The position numbers and the translations under genes are program-made. A stretch of 64,000 nucleotides of DNA. It comes from Microbacterium lemovicicum. Its GTDB lineage: Bacteria; Actinomycetota; Actinomycetes; Actinomycetales; Microbacteriaceae. Location of the stretch: the NCBI RefSeq assembly GCF_003991875.1, contig NZ_CP031423.1:1736001-1800000 (forward strand), read 5' to 3'. This document shows positions 45,883 through 53,843 of this stretch, in pieces. The notes beneath the pieces are model-generated. The model was not told where the DNA came from. It searched no databases and saw only the letters and a program-made list of their open reading frames with translations. The stretch's first letter is position 1; every line of letters starts with the position of its first letter.

Positions 45883-46983
45883 TCAGCCGCGCTCGAGCGC
45901 GGTGTCGATCAGCTCGGAGATCAGCTCGGCGTAGGTCATGCCGGTGGCGATCCAGCACTTGGGGAACATCGAGACGGGCGTGAAGCCGGGCATGGTGTTG
46001 AGCTCGTTGACGACGGGTCCTGCGTCGGTGAGGAAGAAGTCGACGCGGGCGAGCCCCCGACCGTCCACCGCGTCGAAGGCGCGGAGCGCCATCTCGCGGC
46101 ACGCGGCCGCATCGTCGTCCGACATCGTGGCCGGGCAGACGACGTCCACCCCGTCGCCGCCGAGGTACTTGCCCTCGAAGTCGTAGAACGAGCGTCCGGT
46201 GAGGACGATCTCGCCGGGGAGCGACGACCGTGCGGGTTTGCCGCCGCGCCCCTCGAGCACGCCGACCTCGATCTCGCGGCCGTGAAGGCCCTGCTCGACG
46301 AGCACCTTGTCGTCTTCGGCGAAGGCGATGTCGAGCGCCTCCGCGAGCTCGTCGACGGTGTCGACCTTCGAGACGCCGACGCTGGAGCCCGCGCGGGCGG
46401 GTTTGACGAACCACGGCAGCTCGAGGCCGGAAGCGCGCTCGGCGATGCGCGCGGCGCCTGCGCTCCGGTCGCCCGACCAGTCGGCGGCGCGCAGCGTGAT
46501 CCACGGCGCCACGGGCACGCCCGCGGCCTGCAGCGCGATCTTCATGAAGTGCTTGTCCATGCAGAGGGCCGAATCCAGCACCCCGCCGCCGGCGTACGGC
46601 AGCTCGACCGTGTCGAGGAACCCCTGGATGGTGCCGTCCTCGCCGTGCGGACCGTGCAGGATCGGCAGCACGACGTCGACGCGTCCGAGGTCCTCCTCCC
46701 GGCCGTCCGCGCGGCGGACCCGCAGCGTGGACGATCCCGCGGCCTCCGGCCAGACGATGCGCGTGCCGTTGTCCTCGACCCGCGGCATCCGCTCCGGATC
46801 GAGCGCGAACTTGTCGGGGTCGTCGTCCTCGAGGATGAAGGCTCCCGCCGGGGTGATGCCGACGGGGATCACCCGGAAGCGGTCACGATTGATCGCGCGA
46901 AGGACGCCCCCCGCCGTGGCGGAACTGATCGAGTGTTCGCTGGAGCGACCTCCAAAGAGCACCACCACCACCGGCTTGTCCAT
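45883..46983 (-). CDS. ddl: D-alanine--D-alanine ligase
   Basis: A 366-residue ATP-grasp enzyme. The N-terminus VVVLFGGRSSEHSISSATAGGVL and ATP-grasp motifs (KPARAGSSVGVSKV, EVGVLEG, EIVLTGRSFYDFEGKYLGGDG, RVDFFLTDAGPVVNELNTMPGFT) are present. It builds the D-Ala-D-Ala terminus of peptidoglycan stems. The start has GGGGGAGAGGA upstream. Its first 101 bases overlap the 3' end of gpsA in another frame, which is unusually long. Confidence 0.95.
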   Translation of the reverse strand: MDKPVVVVLFGGRSSEHSISSATAGGVLRAINRDRFRVIPVGITPAGAFILEDDDPDKFALDPERMPRVEDNGTRIVWPEAAGSSTLRVRRADGREEDLGRVDVVLPILHGPHGEDGTIQGFLDTVELPYAGGGVLDSALCMDKHFMKIALQAAGVPVAPWITLRAADWSGDRSAGAARIAERASGLELPWFVKPARAGSSVGVSKVDTVDELAEALDIAFAEDDKVLVEQGLHGREIEVGVLEGRGGKPARSSLPGEIVLTGRSFYDFEGKYLGGDGVDVVCPATMSDDDAAACREMALRAFDAVDGRGLARVDFFLTDAGPVVNELNTMPGFTPVSMFPKCWIATGMTYAELISELIDTALERG

Positions 46984-48022
46984 TCTGCGTCCTCTCCCCC
47001 TTCGGGGTGTCGTCGTCCGTCGTGAGATGCGGCGCGATGTCCCGCGGCTTCATGGTCCCGTCCAGCACCCTCTTCACCTGCTCGACGATGGGCATCTCCA
47101 CGCCGGCCTCGCGGGCGAGCTGGAGCACCGGCGCCACCGACGCCAGGCCCTCGGCCGTCTGGTTCATCTGCTTGACCACGTCCTGGAAGGAGTAGCCCTG
47201 GCCCAGCAGTCGGCCCGCGGTGTTGTTGCGGCTGAGGGGCGACTGGCACGTGGCGATCAGGTCGCCGAGTCCGGCCAGACCCTGCAGCGTCTCGGGGTGC
47301 GCGCCCTGGGCGACGGCGAAGTCGGTCATCTCCACCAGTCCGCGGGTGATGATCGACGCCTTCGTGTTCTCGCCGTAGCCGACGCCGTCGACGATGCCGA
47401 TCGCCACGGCGATGAGGTTCTTGAGCACGCCGCCGAACTCGGTGCCGATGACATCCGTGTTGACGAACGTGCGGAAGTAGCTGTTGCGTGCGCGACGCGC
47501 GACCGCATCGGCCGTCTCCTGGCTGACGGAGGAGATGACCGCGGCGGTGGGCTGCTCGCGGGCGATCTCGAGCGCGAGGTTCGGCCCGGATGCGACGGCG
47601 ATGCGGGCCGGATCGCAGGCCAGCTCCTGCTCGATGACCTGGCTCATCCGCAGTCCGGTGCGCTTCTCGACGCCCTTCATGAGCGAGACGAGCGGGGCGT
47701 CCGTGCCCTCGACGAGTGAGCGCAGCGCCGTGAGGTTCTCGCGCAGCGCCTGGCTCGGGATGGAGAGGTAGACCTGCTCGGCGCCGTCGAGCGCCTCGGA
47801 CAGCCGTGCCGTGGCCGTCATGGAGCGCGGCAGGTTGATGCCGGGCAGATAGCCGCTGTTGCGCTTGGCCTCGTTGATCTCGGTGGCCAGCTCGGGGCGC
47901 CGCGCCCACATCGTCACGTGCGCGCCGCCGTCGGCCAGGATCTTGCCGAAGGTCGTGCCCCAGCTGCCGGCTCCGATGACGGCGACGCGGGGAAGGACCG
48001 CGGATTCCGCTCTACGGCTCAA
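46883..48022 (-). CDS. gpsA: Glycerol-3-phosphate dehydrogenase (NAD(P)+) with extended C-terminus
   Basis: A TTG at 48022 is the only workable start, overlapping the plsC stop by 11 bases. NAD-binding VAVIGAGSWGTTFGKILADGGAHV and the substrate region (VASGPNLALEIAREQPTAAV, GVLKNLIAVAIGIVDGVGYGENTKASIITRGLVEM, LAGLGDLIATCQSPLSRNN) are complete. The enzyme supplies sn-glycerol-3-phosphate for phospholipids. The family ends near residue 340; here about 37 more residues are read through the start of ddl in a different frame, giving 379. Confidence 0.93.
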   Translation of the reverse strand: MSRRAESAVLPRVAVIGAGSWGTTFGKILADGGAHVTMWARRPELATEINEAKRNSGYLPGINLPRSMTATARLSEALDGAEQVYLSIPSQALRENLTALRSLVEGTDAPLVSLMKGVEKRTGLRMSQVIEQELACDPARIAVASGPNLALEIAREQPTAAVISSVSQETADAVARRARNSYFRTFVNTDVIGTEFGGVLKNLIAVAIGIVDGVGYGENTKASIITRGLVEMTDFAVAQGAHPETLQGLAGLGDLIATCQSPLSRNNTAGRLLGQGYSFQDVVKQMNQTAEGLASVAPVLQLAREAGVEMPIVEQVKRVLDGTMKPRDIAPHLTTDDDTPKGERTQNGQAGGGGALWRSLQRTLDQFRHGGGRPSRDQS

Positions 48023-48776
48023 GGCGCCCCGTCTCCCTCTGCCCGTGCGCCGACGGGTTCCAGCGCTCGGCGGGAGCCTTCTCGTCGCGCAGCTCCTCGA
48101 GCAGGACGGTGATGGCGTTCATCAGGCGCGTCGTGGCCTCGTTGAGGACGGCGGGAGACATGTGCCGGCCCTGCAGGTCGGAGAGGTCGACGGGAGCGCC
48201 GACGGCGACGGTCACGGGCTTGCGCGGCGGCCAGAGGCTCACCTTCTTGCCGTAGCGGGCCATGACGGCCTGAGCTCCCCAGTGGGCCATCGGGATGAGC
48301 GGGATGCCGGCCTCGAGCGCCAGGCGGACGGCACCGGTCTTGCCGCGCATGGGCCACATGTCGGGGTCGCGGGTGAGCGTGCCCTCGGGGTAGACGATCA
48401 CGCCGCGGCCGTGGCGCACCAGCGACTCGGAGGCCTGCAGCGTCTGCTTCGCCGACGCGCTCGAGCTCGATCGCGCGACGGGCACCATGCCGGTGGCCTT
48501 CAGCGCCCAGCCGAGCACGGGAGCGCGGAAGAGGCTCTCCTTCGCGAGGAAGCGGGGCGGGCGGCCCAGGCGCCAGACCGCGACCGCCACGATCAGCGGG
48601 TCGATCTCGGTGTAGTGGTTGGGGGCGAGCACGTAGGCGCCGGTGCGCGGCATCTCGTCGCCGGGCCGGACGCGGATCCTGGCCAGCACCGACACCAGCG
48701 GCACCACGATGGCGGCCAGGAAGCGGAAGACGAAAGGACGGGGCTCGCGGGCGTCGCTCTGTTCGGTCCGGGCCAT
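48012..48776 (-). CDS. plsC: 1-acyl-sn-glycerol-3-phosphate acyltransferase
   Basis: A 254-residue membrane-associated acyltransferase. The catalytic HX4D motif reads NHYTEID near residue 54, and the substrate motif is YPEGTLTRD near 133. One hydrophobic N-terminal segment (FRFLAAIVVPLVSVLARI) anchors it. It makes phosphatidic acid, fed by gpsA downstream and used by cdsA elsewhere in this window. It lies 3 bases after murA. Confidence 0.92.
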   Translation of the reverse strand: MARTEQSDAREPRPFVFRFLAAIVVPLVSVLARIRVRPGDEMPRTGAYVLAPNHYTEIDPLIVAVAVWRLGRPPRFLAKESLFRAPVLGWALKATGMVPVARSSSSASAKQTLQASESLVRHGRGVIVYPEGTLTRDPDMWPMRGKTGAVRLALEAGIPLIPMAHWGAQAVMARYGKKVSLWPPRKPVTVAVGAPVDLSDLQGRHMSPAVLNEATTRLMNAITVLLEELRDEKAPAERWNPSAHGQRETGRLEP

Positions 48777-48779
48777 GGC

Positions 48780-50150
48780 TCAGCCGATGACGTCGAAGTC
48801 GGCACCGAGCGCGTCGAGCTTGGCGAAGAACTTCTCGTACCCGCGGCGGATGATGCCCATGTTCGACACGACCGACTCGCCCTGCGCGGCGAGGGCGGCG
48901 ATCACGTAGCTGTAGCCGCCGCGGAGGTCGGGGACGACGACCTCGGCGCCGTGGAGCGGCGTCGGGCCGGTGACCACGGCGGCCTGCTCGAGTGCGCGCC
49001 GCGGCACCCGCCGCTCGGGGCTGTCGATGCCCTGCGGATGCACGACGATGTCGGCGCCCATCTGGACGAGCGCCTCGGTGAAGCCGAGACGGTTCTCGTA
49101 GACCGTCTCGTGCACGACGGAGGTGCCCTGGGCCTGCGTCAGCGCGACAATCAGCGGCTGCTGCCAGTCGGTCATGAATCCGGGGTGCACGTCCGTCTCG
49201 ACGACGACGGGCGTCAGGCGATCGCCGCGGCGGAACTGGATGCCGTCCTCGCGGACGTCGAACCAGCCACCGGCCTTGCGGAAGACGTTGAGGAAGGTGA
49301 GCATCTCCTGCTGGCGCGCTCCGCCGACGAAGATGTCGCCGTCGGTGGCCAGCGCGGCGCAGGCCCACGAGGCCGCCTCGTTGCGATCGAAGATCGCGCG
49401 GTGGTCGTAGCCGCGTAGCGAGTCGACGCCCTCGATGAGGAGCACGCGGTTCGGCTCGTAGGAGATGATGGCGCCCATCTTCTGCAGCACGGCGATCAGG
49501 TCCATGATCTCGGGCTCGATGGCCGCGTTGCGCAGCTCGGTGGTGCCCTTTGCGCGCACGGCGGTCAGCAGCACCTGCTCGGTCGCCCCGACGCTCGGGT
49601 ACGGCAGCTCGATGTTCGCGCCGTGCAGGCCGTCGGGGGCGGTGATGCGGATGCCCTCGTAGCTCTTGTCGACGATGGCGCCGAACGCGCGGAGCGCGTC
49701 CATGTGGAAGTTGATCGGACGGTCGCCGATGCGGCAGCCGCCGAGATCGGGGATGAGCGCCTCGCCGAGGAGGTGCAGCAGCGGGCCGCAGAAGAGGATC
49801 GGAATACGGGATGCGCCGGCGTGCGCATCGATCTCCTCGAAGTGCGCGGCGACCGCACCGCTCGGGTCGAAGTGGAGCGTGCCCTCCTCGGCGCCGGACT
49901 CGACGCGCACGCCGTGCACCTCGAGGAGCGAGCGCACGACCTTGACGTCGCTGATGTCGGGGACGTCGCGCAGCGTGCTGGGCGTGTCTCCGAGGAGGGC
50001 GGCCACCATCGCCTTCGTGACCAGGTTCTTCGCGCCCTTGACCTCGACACGCCCGCGCAGCGGCCGACCGCCGCGGATGCGGATGGTCTCCCCCGACAGC
50101 GCCGCCTCGGGTCCTCCTGCGGAGTCGGCGTCGTTGAGCAGTGTCTTCAT
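48780..50150 (-). CDS. murA: UDP-N-acetylglucosamine 1-carboxyvinyltransferase
   Basis: I chose the ATG at 50150 (MKTLLNDADSAGGPEAALSGETIRIRGG, 456 residues), because the enzyme body begins about 20 residues later; the frame extends upstream without support. The catalytic cysteine motif reads LGGCRIGDRPINFHMDAL, with Cys retained, so fosfomycin sensitivity is expected. Other motifs are VKGAKNLVTKAMVAALLG and TDWQQPLIVALTQAQGTSVVHETVYENRLGF. It starts peptidoglycan precursor synthesis. CCTCCT sits directly before the ATG with GAGG further up. Confidence 0.95.
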   Translation of the reverse strand: MKTLLNDADSAGGPEAALSGETIRIRGGRPLRGRVEVKGAKNLVTKAMVAALLGDTPSTLRDVPDISDVKVVRSLLEVHGVRVESGAEEGTLHFDPSGAVAAHFEEIDAHAGASRIPILFCGPLLHLLGEALIPDLGGCRIGDRPINFHMDALRAFGAIVDKSYEGIRITAPDGLHGANIELPYPSVGATEQVLLTAVRAKGTTELRNAAIEPEIMDLIAVLQKMGAIISYEPNRVLLIEGVDSLRGYDHRAIFDRNEAASWACAALATDGDIFVGGARQQEMLTFLNVFRKAGGWFDVREDGIQFRRGDRLTPVVVETDVHPGFMTDWQQPLIVALTQAQGTSVVHETVYENRLGFTEALVQMGADIVVHPQGIDSPERRVPRRALEQAAVVTGPTPLHGAEVVVPDLRGGYSYVIAALAAQGESVVSNMGIIRRGYEKFFAKLDALGADFDVIG

Positions 50151-50221
50151 AGGAGGAACCTCATCTGTGTGGTCGAGGGCGGAGCGGAGGGGTGGAGCGC
50201 TCTCGTGGAGCGGACCCCGGG

Positions 50222-50818
50222 TCAGGGAACGGGCAGCGTCCGAGGCCGCCACGCCTCCCGGCGCGCTTCGAACTGCGCGATCCTGTCCTCGTTGCGCAGG
50301 GTGAGCCCGATGTCGTCGAGCCCTTCGAGAAGCCGCCACCTAGTGTAATCGTCGATGTCGAAGGGCACCTGGAGGTCGCCCAGGGTGGCCACGCGCTGCT
50401 CGAGGTCGACGGTCATCCGCACGCCGGGCGCAGCATCCACCGCCTCCCAGATCCGGTGCACGTCCTCCTCGGAGATGACGCCGGCCAGCAGACCCTGCTT
50501 GCCGGAGTTGCCGCGGAAGATGTCGGCGAACTTCGGGCTGAGCACCACGGCGAAGCCGAAGTCGCGGAGCGCCCAGACGGCGTGCTCGCGGCTGGAGCCG
50601 GTGCCGAAGTCGGGACCGGCGACGAGCACGGATGCTCCGGCGAAGGCCGGCTGGTTCAGCACGAACTCGGGGTCCTGCCGCCAGTTGGCGAAGAGCGCGT
50701 CCTCGAAGCCCGTCTTGGTGACGCGCTTGAGGTAGACGGCGGGGATGATCTGGTCGGTGTCGACGTTCGATCGCTTCAGCGGGGCGACGACGCCGGTGTG
50801 GGTCAGGAACTTCTCCAT
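50222..50818 (-). CDS. leuD: 3-isopropylmalate dehydratase small subunit
   Basis: A 198-residue swivel-domain subunit starting [32 protein letters not shown], with [37 protein letters not shown] at its core. With LeuC it isomerises 2-isopropylmalate in leucine synthesis. It starts 2 bases after the leuC stop and ends 71 bases before murA begins. Confidence 0.96.
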   Translation of the reverse strand: MEKFLTHTGVVAPLKRSNVDTDQIIPAVYLKRVTKTGFEDALFANWRQDPEFVLNQPAFAGASVLVAGPDFGTGSSREHAVWALRDFGFAVVLSPKFADIFRGNSGKQGLLAGVISEEDVHRIWEAVDAAPGVRMTVDLEQRVATLGDLQVPFDIDDYTRWRLLEGLDDIGLTLRNEDRIAQFEARREAWRPRTLPVP

Positions 50819-50820
50819 GC

Positions 50821-52281
50821 TCAGGCCTCGACCTTCTCGCGCACCAGATCGCTCGGACTCGACAGCGTGCCGCGGATCGCGGTCGCCGCGGCGACGAGGG
50901 GCGAGACGAGGTGGGTGCGACCGCCCTTTCCCTGCCGGCCCTCGAAGTTGCGGTTGCTCGTGGAGGCGCAGCGCTCCCCCGGGGCGAGCTGGTCGGGGTT
51001 CATCCCCAGGCACATCGAGCAGCCGGCGAAGCGCCACTCGGCGCCGAAGTCGGTGACGATCTTGTCGATGCCCTCGGCCTCGGCCTCCAGGCGCACGCGC
51101 GCGGATCCGGGCACGACCATGACGCGGACGCCCGGCGCCTTGGTGCGGCCCTGGATGATCGACGCGAAGGCGCGGAGGTCCTCGATGCGGCTGTTGGTGC
51201 AGGAGCCCATGAACACCGCGTCGACGGCGACGTCCTTCAGCGGCGTGCCGGGGACGAGGTCCATGTACTCGAGGGCACGCTCGGCGGCGGCCCGCTCATT
51301 GGGGTCGGCGATGTCGGCGGGCGTGGGCACGACGTCGGACAGCGAGACGCCCTGGCCGGGGTTGGTGCCCCAGGTGACGAAAGGCTCGAGCTCGGCGGCA
51401 TCCAGGAACACCTCGGCGTCGTAGACGGCGCCCTCGTCGCTCGGAAGGGTGCGCCAGTAGGCGACGGCGTCGTCCCAGTCCTGCCCGGTGGGCGCGTGCG
51501 GACGCCCCTTCACATAGGCGAACGTCGTCTCGTCGGGCGCGACCATGCCGGCGCGGGCGCCGGCCTCGATCGACATGTTGCAGATCGTCATGCGGCCCTC
51601 CATCGAGAGGGAGCGGATCGCGCTGCCGCGGTACTCGAGCACGTAGCCCTGCCCGCCGCCCGTGCCGATCTTCGCGATGACCGCCAGGATGATGTCCTTC
51701 GCCGTGACGCCCTCGCGGAGTTCGCCCTCCACGGTGATCGCCATCGTCTTGAACGGCGTGAGCGGCAGCGTCTGGGTGGCCATGACGTGCTCGACCTCGC
51801 TGGTGCCGATGCCGAACGCCATCGCGCCGAACGCGCCGTGCGTGGAGGTGTGCGAGTCGCCGCAGACGACGGTGATGCCCGGCATCGTGAGGCCCAGCTG
51901 AGGACCGACGACGTGGACGATGCCCTGTTCCTTGTCGCCGAGCGAGTGCAGGCGCACGCCGAACTCCGCGGCGTTGCGCCGCAGCGTCTCGATCTGGGTG
52001 CGGCTGGTGAGGTCGGCGATCGGCTTGTCGATCTCGAGCGTCGGGGTGTTGTGGTCCTCGGTGGCGATGGTGAGGTCGAGGCGGCGCAGCGGCCGGCCCT
52101 CGGAGCGGAGGCCGTCGAAGGCCTGCGGGCTCGTGACCTCGTGGACCAGGTGGAGGTCGATGTAGATGAGGTCGGGCTGGCCGTCCTCGCCCTTGACGAC
52201 CAGGTGGTCGTCCCAGACCTTCTCCGCCAGCGTGCGGGGGCGATCCGAGATGACGGATGCCGCGGGGGTGGGGGTGCTCAT
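50821..52281 (-). CDS. leuC: 3-isopropylmalate dehydratase large subunit
   Basis: I chose the ATG at 52281 ([23 protein letters not shown], 486 residues) with GAGGAGAGC upstream. The [4Fe-4S] cysteines are seen in [14 protein letters not shown] and [43 protein letters not shown] is the aconitase-family signature. It is preceded by a leader peptide with three tandem Leu codons, which suggests leucine-dependent attenuation of leuCD. Confidence 0.96.
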   Translation of the reverse strand: MSTPTPAASVISDRPRTLAEKVWDDHLVVKGEDGQPDLIYIDLHLVHEVTSPQAFDGLRSEGRPLRRLDLTIATEDHNTPTLEIDKPIADLTSRTQIETLRRNAAEFGVRLHSLGDKEQGIVHVVGPQLGLTMPGITVVCGDSHTSTHGAFGAMAFGIGTSEVEHVMATQTLPLTPFKTMAITVEGELREGVTAKDIILAVIAKIGTGGGQGYVLEYRGSAIRSLSMEGRMTICNMSIEAGARAGMVAPDETTFAYVKGRPHAPTGQDWDDAVAYWRTLPSDEGAVYDAEVFLDAAELEPFVTWGTNPGQGVSLSDVVPTPADIADPNERAAAERALEYMDLVPGTPLKDVAVDAVFMGSCTNSRIEDLRAFASIIQGRTKAPGVRVMVVPGSARVRLEAEAEGIDKIVTDFGAEWRFAGCSMCLGMNPDQLAPGERCASTSNRNFEGRQGKGGRTHLVSPLVAAATAIRGTLSSPSDLVREKVEA

Positions 52282-52326
52282 TGTTCTGGTGCTCTCCTCA
52301 GAAGGGATCAAGCCCGCGAAAGAACT

Positions 52327-52365
52327 CCGCGACGAGGGAGGCCTGGAAACTAGGACTCGTCGCGG
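52327..52365 (-). promoter_or_regulatory. Attenuator stem of the leucine leader
   Basis: CTCGTCGCGG (plus-strand 52356-52365) is complementary to CCGCGACGAG (52327-52336), giving a perfect 10-bp stem with a 19-base loop. The upstream arm lies within the last codons of the leader ORF, just past its Leu run, so a ribosome waiting at the Leu codons would disturb it. The downstream arm is about 45 bases before leuC. Confidence 0.6.
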
Positions 52366-52394
52366 CCGCTAAGAAGAAGTCGGGCGATGTGCAC
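52350..52394 (-). CDS. leuCD leader peptide with three tandem rare Leu codons
   Basis: A 14-codon ORF reading [14 protein letters not shown], from GTG at 52394 to TAG at 52350. The three Leu codons are all CTT (plus-strand 52371-52379), a codon that is rare in this 70% GC sequence. A TAATGT element ends 6 bases before the GTG, so the mRNA may begin at the start codon (leaderless). This is the classical layout of a branched-chain amino acid attenuation peptide: ribosome stalling at the Leu codons when charged tRNA-Leu is scarce would change folding before leuC. The regulatory role is inferred. Confidence 0.72.
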   Translation of the reverse strand: MHIARLLLSGRDES

Positions 52395-52400
52395 CCGGTC

Positions 52401-52406
52401 ACATTA
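52401..52406 (-). promoter_or_regulatory. -10 element for the leuCD leader transcript
   Basis: TAATGT on the minus strand lies 6 bases before the leader GTG, which fits a leaderless transcript starting at the G. No convincing -35 hexamer is found 16-18 bases upstream, which is common in actinobacterial promoters. Confidence 0.5.
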
Positions 52407-52466
52407 CCACCGTGTTACGCCGCGCCCGGGTCGTCACGCGCGGTGGAGCCGCGCGTTGCCCTCCCC

Positions 52467-52526
52467 GCGAAACGTCGCAACACGCCGTCGCCTCCGCGTT
52501 GCGCGCGGCGTGTTGCGACGTCTCGC
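52467..52526. repeat. Palindromic element 1 (core GTCGCAACACGCCG)
   Basis: Arms 52467-52487 and 52506-52526 pair over 21 positions with a single mismatch (52471/52522), around an 18-base loop. The central 14-base core is shared with elements 2 and 3. It lies between the leuCD promoter and the DUF559 gene. Confidence 0.85.
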
Positions 52527-52626
52527 CTGGGTTGTGACATCCGCGCGAGACCCGTGCGGCGAGGCGCGCGTTGCTTCGGCGTTCGGGCGTCTCCCGGCGG
52601 CCGCGCAGACGGCCGCGACCGTCGCT

Positions 52627-52684
52627 CGAGAAGTCGCAACACGCCGTCTGCGCGGCTTTCGGAACGGCGTGTTGCGACTTCTCG
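52627..52684. repeat. Palindromic element 2 (core GTCGCAACACGCCG)
   Basis: Arms 52627-52647 and 52664-52684 are perfectly complementary over 21 bases, with a 16-base loop. The outer bases (CGAGAA/TTCTCG) differ from elements 1 and 3 but have changed on both arms together. It lies 100 bases upstream of the DUF559 gene. Confidence 0.87.
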
Positions 52685-52784
52685 TTCTTGCGGAGGTTCC
52701 TCCACAGTCGCCGGGGAGATGAATCGATCCCTGAATGCGTGAGGTGAGCCTGGTGGCAGCTCGGCGACGCAGCAGGCTCGGGTC

Positions 52785-53672
52785 GTGACAGCACCCCGGC
52801 CGCTCCCCCGCGAGCTGGGAGGACGAGCCTTCAGCGTGTGGGAAGCGCGCCACCTCGGTGTCGCCTCGCAGAGGCTCCGACGACGGGATGTCGTCGCCCC
52901 GTTCTTCGGCGTGCGCGCGCCGAAGGACGGGGTGGTCGATCTGATCGACCTCTGCAGGGCCTACGCAGTTGTTGAGCGACGCGACTTCCTGTTCTCTCAT
53001 GTGACGGCGGCGCGGCTGTGGGGCGTGCCGCTCCCCCGATTCCTCGAAGTCGACGCGCGCCTCCATGTGCTGCTGCCGGGCGGATCGAACCGCCCGCGAG
53101 CCGACGGCGTCGTCGGACACACCACGCTGATGACGGTGACAGCCGCGCGACTGCACGGGCTGCAGCTCACCGGTCCGGCGACCACCTGGTCGGCGCTCTC
53201 GAGCACACTGTCACTCGATGCGCTCGTCGTGGCCGGCGACCGGCTTCTGCACTGGCGGCAGCCGCTCTGTTCGGTGGACGACCTGCACGAAGCGGTGTGG
53301 GCTCTCTCCGGCCGCCGAGGAGCGCGCACCGCGAGAGCGGCCCTGGAGGAAATCCGCCCCCGTTCCCGATCTCCGCGCGAGACGCGGTGCCGACTGGCGC
53401 TGACCCGCGCCGGACTTCCCGAGCCGGAGCTGAACGCCTCCATCGAGATGGTCGGCGGCACGGTGATCTTCGGAGACCTGGTCTACCGTCGCGATCGGGT
53501 GCTCATCGAGTACGAAGGCACGCAGCACCGCACGGACGACGATCAGTGGTCGAGGGACCTGCGGCGCTACAACGCCCTGAGCCTCGCAGGCTGGAGGGTG
53601 GTGCGCGTGACGAACGCCATGAGCGACGGGGAGATCGTCGCCCTCGTGCGCCGGGCCTTCCAGCCTCGCTGA
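52785..53672 (+). CDS. DUF559 (Vsr-like) endonuclease-domain protein with AbiEi-like N-terminus
   Basis: A 295-residue protein from GTG at 52785. The N-terminal ~200 residues look like the winged-helix plus beta region seen in AbiEi-type antitoxins and many actinobacterial DUF559 proteins (FSVWEARHLGVASQRLRRRDVV...). The C-terminal ~100 residues carry the Vsr/PD-(D/E)XK pattern: FGDLVYRRDRVLIEYEGTQHR with the Asp and Glu-x-Glu, and RYNALSLAGWRVVRVT. A DNA-nicking activity is possible but unproven for this family. It is flanked on both sides by copies of the same palindrome, the only such copies I see in this window. Confidence 0.82.
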   Translation: MTAPRPLPRELGGRAFSVWEARHLGVASQRLRRRDVVAPFFGVRAPKDGVVDLIDLCRAYAVVERRDFLFSHVTAARLWGVPLPRFLEVDARLHVLLPGGSNRPRADGVVGHTTLMTVTAARLHGLQLTGPATTWSALSSTLSLDALVVAGDRLLHWRQPLCSVDDLHEAVWALSGRRGARTARAALEEIRPRSRSPRETRCRLALTRAGLPEPELNASIEMVGGTVIFGDLVYRRDRVLIEYEGTQHRTDDDQWSRDLRRYNALSLAGWRVVRVTNAMSDGEIVALVRRAFQPR

Positions 53673-53706
53673 CGAGCGCAGCCGATCAGGGCTCACCTTC
53701 GTCCCA

Positions 53707-53768
53707 CGCGAGACGTCGCAACACGCCGTTCGAGCGAGGCAGCGCGCGGCGTGTTGCGACGTCTCGCG
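53707..53768. repeat. Palindromic element 3 (core GTCGCAACACGCCG)
   Basis: Arms 53707-53728 and 53747-53768 are perfectly complementary over 22 bases, with an 18-base loop. It begins 35 bases after the DUF559 stop codon and lies 76 bases before the end of the convergent terC gene. It may serve as a bidirectional terminator. The arms share the core with elements 1 and 2 and, like element 1, continue as ACGTC next to it. Confidence 0.88.
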
Positions 53769-53843
53769 AAGAGGCGGGAGGTCAGACGGCGGCGACGGTA
53801 GCGCGACGGCGGCGCGCGGCGGCGGCGAGCGACGGGAGCCGCG

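Larger units (their letters stand above)
52395..52784. other. Intergenic region with two palindromic elements between leuC leader and DUF559 gene
   Basis: These 390 bases contain no convincing gene. They hold the leuCD promoter at the left end, palindromic elements 1 and 2 listed separately, and at the right end whatever promotes the DUF559 gene. Reading frames here are shadows created by the repeats. Confidence 0.6.

Noticed and set aside
50151..50156. CCTCCT directly before the murA start codon
   Set aside because: It resembles an anti-Shine-Dalgarno, but GAGG further upstream is adequate and there is no pairing evidence for regulation.
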